From: Agromyces italicus DSM 16388
GTDB lineage: Bacteria; Actinomycetota; Actinomycetes; Actinomycetales; Microbacteriaceae
Reading direction: 5' to 3'
Assembly (NCBI RefSeq): GCF_000421545.1
Contig: NZ_ATXF01000007.1
Coordinates: 62,001-126,000, forward strand
DNA: 64,000 nucleotides
Position numbers and translations under genes: made by a program. The notes beneath the pieces are model-generated. The model saw nothing but the letters and a program-made list of their open reading frames with translations, had not been told where the DNA came from and searched no databases. Shown piece after piece: positions 57,830-64,000 of the stretch. Within the stretch, counting starts at the first letter, position 1. Each line of letters begins with the position of its first letter.

Positions 57830-57891
57830 CAGACAACGGCGTCCCCGTGACGCTGCTTTGTGTACCGATTCCTTCAGTCCCAAGGAGCAAC

Positions 57892-59187
57892 ATGAGCGTA
57901 TTCGCGAAGGCCACGGCCAAGCGCTCGACGCGCGCAGCCTGGACGGGTCTCGCCATCGTCGGCGTCAGCACCCTTCTCCTGACCGCGTGTTCGTCGGGCG
58001 AGACCCCGTCGACCGAGTCCGAGGAGCCCGCCGACACCGGCGACGCACTCGCCATCGAGGCCGGTGAGCGCGACCTCACGCTGAAGGTCGGTCAGCTGGC
58101 CCCTCAGAGCGGCACGCTCGCCGTGCTGGGCCCGCCCCAGATCGCGGCGGCGCAGCTCGCGGTCGACGACATCAACGCGGCCGACCTCGGCATCACGCTC
58201 GAGCTCGTGCTGCGCGACGAGGGCGACACCACGATCGACGTGTCGACCGGCTCGGTGACCGACCTGCTCTCGCAGGAGGTCTCGGCGATCACCGGTGCAG
58301 CCGCATCGGCGCAGACGCGCAACGTCTACGAGCAGGTCACCAGCGCGGGCGTCGTGATGATGTCGCCGTCGAACACCGGTCTCGACCTGTCGACGATCGA
58401 CGACAACGGGCTGTACTGGCGTACCGCGCCCTCCGACCTGCTCCAGGGTGAGGTGCTCGGCAACCTCGTCGCCGACGACGGCAACTCGACGCTCGGCGTC
58501 ATCTACCAGAACGACGCCTACGGCACCGGCTTCGCCGACGCCACGAAGACGGCGTTCGAGAGTGCCGGCGGAGAGGTCGTCGCGGAGTCGTCGTTCAACA
58601 CGGGCGACACCAACTTCACGACGCAGATCGCCGACGTGACGGCGCAGAACCCCGACGCGATCGTGCTGATCACGTTCAACGAGGTCCTGACCATCATCCC
58701 CGAGCTCGTGGGCGGCGGCTTCGCCGGTGACAAGATCTATCTCACCGACGGCAACCGGCTCGACTTCAGCGAGTCCTTCGCCCCCGGCCTGATCACGGGT
58801 GCGAAGGCCACGACCCCCGGTCTCGACCTCGCGAGCCTCGGTGACTTCACCGAGCGCCTGCTCGAGATCGACCCGAGTCTGACCGACTTCACCTACGCGG
58901 CGGAGTCGTACGACAACATCGTGCTGTTCGCGCTGGCGGCCTACGCGGCCAACGACACGGCCGGCCAGTCGATCGCCGACTACCTCACGCAGATCTCCGG
59001 CACCACCGGCGGCGGAGAGAAGGTGACCGACTTCGAGTCGGCCGCGGCGCTCCTCGCCGAGGGCGAGCAGATCGACTACGACGGTCTGTCGGGTCCGATC
59101 ACGTTCGACGAGAACGGTGACCCGACCGGCGCGACGATCGGTGTCTACGAGTACAACGACAACAACGTCTCCGAGCGCATCAACTGA
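57892..59187 (+). CDS. Branched-chain amino acid-type ABC transporter, substrate-binding lipoprotein
   Basis: 431 residues. Signal peptide with lipobox LLLTAC, so Cys 33 is lipidated and the protein is anchored outside the membrane. A Thr/Glu/Ser-rich spacer (34-50) is followed by a type I periplasmic binding fold (KVGQLAPQSGTLAVLGPPQI, AAQLAVDDINAA, GVIYQNDAYGTGFADA, FTYAAESYDNIVLFALA) of the LivJ/UrtA group. Substrate cannot be told: amino acids or urea are possible. AAGGAGCAAC precedes ATG 57892. Its partner permeases and ATPases lie downstream on the other strand. Confidence 0.93.
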   Translation: MSVFAKATAKRSTRAAWTGLAIVGVSTLLLTACSSGETPSTESEEPADTGDALAIEAGERDLTLKVGQLAPQSGTLAVLGPPQIAAAQLAVDDINAADLGITLELVLRDEGDTTIDVSTGSVTDLLSQEVSAITGAAASAQTRNVYEQVTSAGVVMMSPSNTGLDLSTIDDNGLYWRTAPSDLLQGEVLGNLVADDGNSTLGVIYQNDAYGTGFADATKTAFESAGGEVVAESSFNTGDTNFTTQIADVTAQNPDAIVLITFNEVLTIIPELVGGGFAGDKIYLTDGNRLDFSESFAPGLITGAKATTPGLDLASLGDFTERLLEIDPSLTDFTYAAESYDNIVLFALAAYAANDTAGQSIADYLTQISGTTGGGEKVTDFESAAALLAEGEQIDYDGLSGPITFDENGDPTGATIGVYEYNDNNVSERIN

Positions 59188-59207
59188 TCTCAGTTCGCTC
59201 GAAGACG

Positions 59208-59237
59208 GCGGCCCCGGTGCGAGAGCACCGGGGCCGC
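59208..59237 (+). terminator. Terminator after the binding-protein gene
   Basis: 59208-59220 pairs perfectly with 59225-59237: 13 bp with a GAGA tetraloop, 20 bases after the stop. Confidence 0.85.
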
Positions 59238-59310
59238 TCTCGTACCCGGGCACCCGGCGCCAGTACGGATTCGACGCCGATGCTGCGGGGGCGACATGGG
59301 GCAGGAAGAC

Positions 59311-59344
59311 CGAAGGGCGAACGCCGCACGGCGTCCGCCCTTCG
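59311..59344 (-). terminator. Terminator after livF
   Basis: CGAAGGGCG (59311-59319) pairs with CGCCCTTCG (59336-59344), with an inner ACGCC/GGCGT stem. It lies 17 bases beyond the livF stop on the minus strand and separates the convergent units. Confidence 0.75.
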
Positions 59345-59361
59345 TCGAGTCCGGAGAGGGC

Positions 59362-60144
59362 TCAGTCGTCCTCGTCCTGGCCGAGGGTGCCGAGATACAG
59401 GCCGATGACCTTGGGGTCGTTGAGCAGCTCGCGGCCGGTGCCCGTGTGGGCGTCACGGCCCTGGTCGAGCACGTACCCGCGGTGGCAGATCTGCAGGCAG
59501 CGCCGCGCGTTCTGCTCGACCATGATCGTCGTCACGCCCGCCTTGTTGATCTCCTTGACGCGGAGGAAGGCCTCGTCCTGGCGGACGGGGGAGAGTCCGG
59601 CGCTCGGCTCGTCGAGCAGCAGCACGTGCGGCCCCATCATGAGTGCTCGTGACATGGCCACCATCTGCCGTTCACCGCCCGAGAGCGATCCGGCGCGCTG
59701 CTTCAGGCGTCTGCCGAGCTCGGGGAAGATCGCGGTCACGAACTCGAGACGCTCGGCGAGACCCTTCGGCCGCAGGTAGATGCCCATCTCGAGGTTCTCC
59801 TGAATGGTGAGACTCGGGAACACGTTGTTCGTCTGCGGGACGAAGCCGACGCCCTTCGCCACGAGTCTGTTCGCCTTCAGGTTCGTGATCTCCTCGCCGT
59901 TCAGGAAGATTCCGCCGTCGCGCACCTTCACGAGGCCGAAGATCGACTTGAGCAGCGTCGACTTGCCCGCCCCGTTCGGGCCGATGATGCCGATCAGCTC
60001 GCCCTGCCGGGCGACGAGCGAACAATCGTGCAGGATGTCGACGCCGGGCAGGTAGCCCGCCGTCACGCCGCGCACCTCGACGACGACCTGGTCGGCCGGG
60101 GCGCCGGGGCCGGGCGCGTCGACCACGGGGCTACTGTTCGTCAT
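59362..60144 (-). CDS. livF: ABC transporter ATP-binding protein (LivF type)
   Basis: 260 residues. One of two ATPases that power import. Walker A GPNGAGKSTLLKS, signature LSGGERQMVAMSRAL, Walker B HVLLLDEPSAGLSP and the switch His region (TTIMVEQNARRCL) are intact; Asn replaces the usual His in the switch, which is typical for LivF (VEQN). ATG 60144; overlaps livG by 14 bases. Confidence 0.95.
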   Translation of the reverse strand: MTNSSPVVDAPGPGAPADQVVVEVRGVTAGYLPGVDILHDCSLVARQGELIGIIGPNGAGKSTLLKSIFGLVKVRDGGIFLNGEEITNLKANRLVAKGVGFVPQTNNVFPSLTIQENLEMGIYLRPKGLAERLEFVTAIFPELGRRLKQRAGSLSGGERQMVAMSRALMMGPHVLLLDEPSAGLSPVRQDEAFLRVKEINKAGVTTIMVEQNARRCLQICHRGYVLDQGRDAHTGTGRELLNDPKVIGLYLGTLGQDEDD

Positions 60145-61045
60145 CGATGAGCTCCTTCAATGCTTCGACGTGACCGGTGTCGGTCTGGCCGAGGTCGGTG
60201 TCGTGGTGGGCGCCGAGGTAGGCGTCGATGACCGCCTGATCTTCCATGACCGTGCGCGGGTCGCCCTCGGCCACCACGCGTCCCTCGGCCATCACGATCA
60301 CCCAGTCGGCGATATGGCGAACCATGTGCATGTCGTGCTCGACGAAGAGCACCGTCATTCCTTCGGCCTTGAGGCCCAGGACGTGGTCGAGCAGCGACTG
60401 CGTGAGGGCAGGGTTCACCCCCGCCATGGGCTCGTCGAGCATGACGAGCTTCGGGTCGCTCATGAGCGCCCGGGCCATCTCGAGGAGCTTCCGCTGCCCG
60501 CCCGAGAGGCTCGCCGCGTAGTCGTCCTTCTTGGCGTCGAGCTTGAACCGGGCGAGGAGTTCGAGGGCCTTCGCCTCGATGTCCTCATCTTGCTTGCGCC
60601 AGAGGAACGGCAGCAGGGCGCGGAAGATGTTCTCGCCGAGCTGTCCGGTCGCACCGAGCTTCATGTTGTCCATGACGCTCAGGAGCGCCAGCGCCTTCGT
60701 CAGCTGGAACGTGCGGATGAGGCCCATCCGCGCCACCTTGAACGCAGGGACGTGTGCGAGCGACGTGCCGTTGAAGCTCCAGGTACCCGAGTCGGGCTTG
60801 TCGAAACCGGTGAGCAGGTTGAAGAAGGTCGTCTTGCCGGCGCCGTTCGGGCCGATGAGGGCTGTGATGGCGCCGCGCGGGATCTCGACGTGCTCGACGT
60901 CGACCGCAGTGAGCCCGCCGAAGGTGCGCTTCACGCCGTCGGCGATGAGGATCGGATCGACCTTGCGGCACCCGGGCGCCGCGTCGCCGACATGCAGGCC
61001 GACGGTCTTCACGGGCTTGTTCGTTGGGGTGATGTCACTTGACAA
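60131..61045 (-). CDS. livG: ABC transporter ATP-binding protein (LivG type)
   Basis: 304 residues. Walker A GPNGAGKTTFFNLL, signature LSGGQRKLLEMARAL, Walker B KLVMLDEPMAGVNP and switch VLFVEHDMHMV are intact. FGGLTAVDVEHVEI and the LIRTFQLTKAL block are LivG marks. It starts at TTG 61045, overlapping the livM end by 11 bases; no ATG or GTG fits as well. N-terminal 30 and C-terminal 30 residues are extensions. Confidence 0.94.
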   Translation of the reverse strand: MSSDITPTNKPVKTVGLHVGDAAPGCRKVDPILIADGVKRTFGGLTAVDVEHVEIPRGAITALIGPNGAGKTTFFNLLTGFDKPDSGTWSFNGTSLAHVPAFKVARMGLIRTFQLTKALALLSVMDNMKLGATGQLGENIFRALLPFLWRKQDEDIEAKALELLARFKLDAKKDDYAASLSGGQRKLLEMARALMSDPKLVMLDEPMAGVNPALTQSLLDHVLGLKAEGMTVLFVEHDMHMVRHIADWVIVMAEGRVVAEGDPRTVMEDQAVIDAYLGAHHDTDLGQTDTGHVEALKELIDDEQ

Positions 61046-62018
61046 AGGCCATCTCCTTCTTGTTTCCGATCAGACCTTGCGGTCTGAACACGACCATCAG
61101 CATGATCGCCACCCCGACGAGGATGAATCGCAGCTGACCGGCCTGCACCGCTGAGATCGGGATCCACCCGGCCTCGACCGCACGGGCGATGAATCCAGAG
61201 AAGAACGAGAGCAGCACCCAGAACACGACCGAGCCGACGACCGGGCCGAGCACGGTGGCAGCGCCGCCGAGCAGCAGGATCGCCCACACGAAGAAGGTGA
61301 GCGAGGTGGCGTAGTTCGACGGGATCACCGCGCGCGGCATGATGAAGATCATGCCGGCGAGGGTGCCGAACACGCCACCGAGGATGAGGCTCTGCATCTT
61401 GTACGAGTAGACGTTCTTGCCGAGGGCGCGCACGGCGTCCTCGTCTTCGCGGATACCCTTGAGCACACGGCCCCACGGGCTGCGCATGAGAAGCCAGACG
61501 AGCACGCAGGCGAGGGCGACGACGCTCCACCCGACGACGATGTTCCACCAGTCATTCGCGCTGAACATCCACGGGCCGAAGCCGGCCTTGCCCTCGAAAC
61601 TGAAGGGGTTCAGCGCGCGGTATCCGTCCTTGTATTCACTCAGGCCGTTGGCCGACCCCGTGACATCCACGAAGGTGTTCGTCGTGAACAGGAGCCGTAC
61701 GATCTCGGCGGCCGCGATCGTCACGATCGCGAGATAGTCGGCGCGAAGCCGCAGCGTCGGGATGCCGAGTATCAGTGCGAAGACGACCGACGCTGCGATG
61801 CCGACGAGCACGGACGCCCAGACCGGGAACCCGAAGGTGAGTACCGAGATGGCGTAGCCGTAGGCGCCGAGCGCCATGAAGCCGGCCTGACCGAAGTTGA
61901 GCAGGCCGGTGTAGCCGAAGTGCACGGCGAGGCCGAGCGCCGCGAGCGCGTACGCCGCGGTCGTCGGGCTGATCAGCTCGGCGGCTGCGTTCGAGAAGAG
62001 TGTTCCCCAGTCGATCAT
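61035..62018 (-). CDS. livM: ABC transporter permease (LivM type)
   Basis: 327 residues, about eight to nine membrane spans. LNFGQAGFMALGAYGYAI near the start, the LRADYLAIVTIAAAEIVRLL block and the coupling-loop EDEDAVRALGKNVYSYKMQSL are LivM/UrtC features. The GRVLKGIREDEDAVRA helix contacts the ATPases. ATG 62018 with TAGGAGGCAGGAC upstream. Between livH and livG in one operon. Confidence 0.94.
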   Translation of the reverse strand: MIDWGTLFSNAAAELISPTTAAYALAALGLAVHFGYTGLLNFGQAGFMALGAYGYAISVLTFGFPVWASVLVGIAASVVFALILGIPTLRLRADYLAIVTIAAAEIVRLLFTTNTFVDVTGSANGLSEYKDGYRALNPFSFEGKAGFGPWMFSANDWWNIVVGWSVVALACVLVWLLMRSPWGRVLKGIREDEDAVRALGKNVYSYKMQSLILGGVFGTLAGMIFIMPRAVIPSNYATSLTFFVWAILLLGGAATVLGPVVGSVVFWVLLSFFSGFIARAVEAGWIPISAVQAGQLRFILVGVAIMLMVVFRPQGLIGNKKEMAFVK

Positions 62019-62028
62019 GTCCTGCCTC

Positions 62029-63342
62029 CTAACCGATCCGCTCTCGTCGACCCAGGATGCCCTGCGGCCGCAGCAGCAGTACGAGGATCAGCACCACGAG
62101 CGCGGCGACGAACTTCATGTCGGCGGGCAGCCAGAGCGTCGAGAGTTCGACGAACACGCCCACGATGAGCGACCCGACGAGGGCGCCGAACGCGGTGCCC
62201 AGACCGCCGAGGGTGACCGCGGCGAACACGAGCAGCAGGATCTGGAAGCCCATGTCCCAGCTCGCGCCAGGCCGGTAGTAGGCCCAGAGGATACCGCTGA
62301 GCCCGGCGAGGGCGGAGCCGAGCACCCACACGATGCGGATGACGCGGTCGACGTCGATGCCGCTCGCGGAGGCGAGGCTCGGGTTGTCGGAGACCGCCCG
62401 GGTGGCCTTGCCGATCCGGGTGCGGAGCAGGAGCCACGCGACGCCGAGCAGCACCACGATGCTGACCCCCATGCTCGCGAGGTCGATCCACGAGAGCGAG
62501 ATCGGGCCGAGGTCGAGATCTCCCGGCGACGCCCCGGGCAGCTGCCGGGTGCGACCGCCGTAGAAGAACTGGTACGTGTACCGCATCGCGAGGGCGAGGC
62601 CGATGCTCACGATCATGAGCTGGATCGTGCCGACGCCACGTCTGCGCAACGGCTTCCAGAGTGCGGCGTCGAGCGTCCAGCCGAGGGTCGCGCTCAACGC
62701 GACGGCGACCAGGATCGCGAACCAGACCGGCACCAGCCCCGAGAACGTGAACGCCATCAGCGCGCCGAAGGTGATGAGCTCCGAGTGCGCGAAGTTGCTG
62801 AGGCCGGTGGTGCCGTAGATCAGTGAGAGCCCGATCGCCGCGAGGGCGAGGAGCAACCCGAAGTTGAGACCGTTGACGAGCCGGTTGACGAGCTGGTCGA
62901 AGAACGAGACCGTGACCCGCGTGCCCTCCCCGAGGAAGAAGTTCACCGACTTCGAGTTCGTGAGGCCGAACTCGGCCGTGCGGGGGTTCTGGCCCTCGGC
63001 GACGACCACACCGTCGGGCAGTGTGTCCTCGTCGAGTTCGATCGTGTACTCGATCTTCTCGGGCACGCCGACGCGCCACCTGCCCTCGGCGTCGCTTTCG
63101 GCGTCGGCCGAGAAGCCGCCGCCCTTGACGCTGATCTTCACGCCTTCGAGCGGCTCGCCGTCGAACTGCACATTTCCCGTGAAGGCGAACTCGTACTCCT
63201 CGGACTCCGCGGCCGTACTCCCATCCTCCGCCATCGCAGGGGACGCTGCGATGCCGGACAGAGTGAGTGCGGACAGAAGGAGTCCGAAGAGGAGAAGCCA
63301 CCTCCCGCGAGAGCGTGTCTGGGCTGATCTCGTGGGTTCCAC
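62029..63342 (-). CDS. livH: ABC transporter permease (LivH type) with secreted N-terminal domain
   Basis: 437 residues, about 140 longer than usual. Residues 1-38 look like a signal peptide (RGRWLLLFGLLLSALTLSG, then PAMA). Residues 40-135 form an extracytoplasmic beta domain of the carboxypeptidase-regulatory or SpaA-like kind (VQFDGEPLEGVKISVKGGGF, DAEGRWRVGVPE). The LivH permease core follows from about 150 (GLNFGLLLALAAIGLSLIYG, GLSNFAHSELITFGALMAF), and the end is LLRPQGILGRRERIG. GTG 63342 follows CTTGGAGGTGCA, which fixes the start; longer frames lack this. First gene of the minus-strand operon. Confidence 0.9.
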   Translation of the reverse strand: MEPTRSAQTRSRGRWLLLFGLLLSALTLSGIAASPAMAEDGSTAAESEEYEFAFTGNVQFDGEPLEGVKISVKGGGFSADAESDAEGRWRVGVPEKIEYTIELDEDTLPDGVVVAEGQNPRTAEFGLTNSKSVNFFLGEGTRVTVSFFDQLVNRLVNGLNFGLLLALAAIGLSLIYGTTGLSNFAHSELITFGALMAFTFSGLVPVWFAILVAVALSATLGWTLDAALWKPLRRRGVGTIQLMIVSIGLALAMRYTYQFFYGGRTRQLPGASPGDLDLGPISLSWIDLASMGVSIVVLLGVAWLLLRTRIGKATRAVSDNPSLASASGIDVDRVIRIVWVLGSALAGLSGILWAYYRPGASWDMGFQILLLVFAAVTLGGLGTAFGALVGSLIVGVFVELSTLWLPADMKFVAALVVLILVLLLRPQGILGRRERIG

Positions 63343-63426
63343 TGCACCTCCAAGGGGTCGCGGAGGCCTCGTGGACCTCCGGGACCGGTCCTTTCCCGTC
63401 GACGACGTCGTCGACGGTACGTGCCG

Positions 63427-63454
63427 ATTATGTCTCATGTGTTTCGGACATGAG
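63427..63454 (-). promoter_or_regulatory. Promoter and operator candidate of the liv operon
   Basis: CTCATGT (63434-63440) and ACATGAG (63448-63454) form a perfect 7-bp inverted repeat with a 7-base spacer. On the minus strand, CATAAT (63427-63432) follows directly and could be the -10. An operator overlapping the promoter spacer is likely. Confidence 0.5.
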
Positions 63455-63506
63455 CACAACAAGCCCTCGATTGTTATCCGGGGAATGCCCGCGGTGCAAA
63501 CTCGCT

Positions 63507-63512
63507 TAACAT
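63507..63512 (+). promoter_or_regulatory. Possible -10 of guaB
   Basis: TAACAT, about 64 bases before the guaB ATG, in the divergent region with livH. No clear -35. Confidence 0.35.
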
Positions 63513-63575
63513 TGATGCACCGCCAACTCGCCGACGACGCGCCCTGCGCGGGCGCACTCCACACGAAGGGAAGTC

Positions 63576-64000
63576 ATGGATCAGGCAGATCCGTTCGGAT
63601 TCACGGGACTCACGTACGACGACGTCCTCCTCCTGCCCGGTCACACCGACGTGATCCCGAGCGAAGCCGACACGCACTCGAGGCTCACGCGTCGCATCAC
63701 CGTCGCCACGCCGCTGCTGTCGGCCGCGATGGACACCGTGACCGAGTCGCGCATGGCGATCGCGATGGCGCGCCAGGGCGGCATCGGCATCCTGCACCGC
63801 AATCTCTCGATCGCGGACCAGGCCGAGATGGTCGACCGGGTGAAGCGCAGTGAGTCGGGCATGGTCTCGAACCCCGTCACCACCACGCCGGATGCCTCGG
63901 TCGCCGACGTCGATGCACTGTGCGCGACCTACCGCGTCAGCGGACTGCCCGTCGTCGACGACGACGGCAAGCTCGTCGGCATCATCTCGAACCGCGACAT
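63576..64000 (+). CDS. guaB: IMP dehydrogenase, N-terminal part (3' end outside window)
   Basis: First 141 residues. Oxidises IMP to XMP, the committed step to GMP. GLTYDDVLLLPGHTDVIPSE, TPLLSAAMDTVTESRMAIAM and GGIGILHRNLSIADQAEMV are diagnostic; the CBS region begins at about 95 (MVSNPVTTTPDASVADVDAL). ATG 63576 follows GAAGGGAAGTC. Continues past the window edge. Confidence 0.97.
   Translation, partial: MDQADPFGFTGLTYDDVLLLPGHTDVIPSEADTHSRLTRRITVATPLLSAAMDTVTESRMAIAMARQGGIGILHRNLSIADQAEMVDRVKRSESGMVSNPVTTTPDASVADVDALCATYRVSGLPVVDDDGKLVGIISNRD

Noticed and set aside
63343-63564. Extension of livH by 74 codons upstream of GTG 63342
   Set aside because: It runs through the operator/promoter region toward guaB and would put extra residues before a clear signal peptide.

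Overview
The window is a chromosomal segment of a high-GC Gram-positive actinobacterium. The gene order, the many GTG starts, the codon choice and the Ala/Lys/Glu-rich tails on ribosomal proteins suggest family Microbacteriaceae (Agromyces- or Microbacterium-like); that placement is my inference from gene order and style, not from a search. I see no rRNA, tRNA, insertion sequence, CRISPR array or phage gene.

Layout. (1) 1-2752: 3' part of rpoC, closed by two hairpins. (2) 2964-4103: an unknown membrane protein. (3) 4267-15969: a compact type VII (ESX/WXG100) secretion locus. It holds an RDD-FHA membrane protein, a 1498-residue EssC-like triple ATPase with its own FHA domain, two WXG100-like genes that are identical at the DNA level, decayed genes between them, a second small helical protein, a 416-residue candidate substrate, a four-span membrane protein and three small proteins, of which at least two are paralogues. 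(4) 16010-17233: two unknown conserved proteins. (5) 17451-21820: str operon rpsL-rpsG-fusA-tuf. (6) 21977-23659: an acyltransferase and an OsmC-type protein that split tuf from the S10 operon. (7) 24147-41875: S10, spc and alpha operons, with secY, adk, map, an unexpected ptsI, infA, rpmJ, rpsM, rpsK, rpoA and rplQ. There is no rpsD in the alpha cluster and no rpsN in the spc cluster. (8) 42004-45511: truA, rplM-rpsI and glmM. (9) 45654-52958: coaA on the minus strand, then glmS-acpS-alr-tsaE-tsaB-rimI-tsaD, which joins amino-sugar and D-alanine supply for the wall to t6A tRNA modification. (10) 53096-54876: three Pro/Ala-rich small membrane proteins; then a THUMP-like methyltransferase on the minus strand. 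(11) 56204-56617: groES alone, under two CIRCE operators. (12) 56723-63342: rarD and a branched-chain-amino-acid-type ABC system whose binding protein converges on livHMGF. (13) 63576-64000: start of guaB.

Most of the window is translation and transcription machinery in the usual order. The accessory content is the type VII locus at 4-16 kb. Its duplicated, perfectly identical WXG100 gene, shared palindromic promoter box, broken genes between the copies and downstream small-protein family are the best candidates for something undescribed. Secondary points of interest are hairpins with a promoter-like -10 in the loop ahead of secY and rpoA, a set of apparently leaderless genes, and a LivH permease with a secreted domain at its N-terminus.
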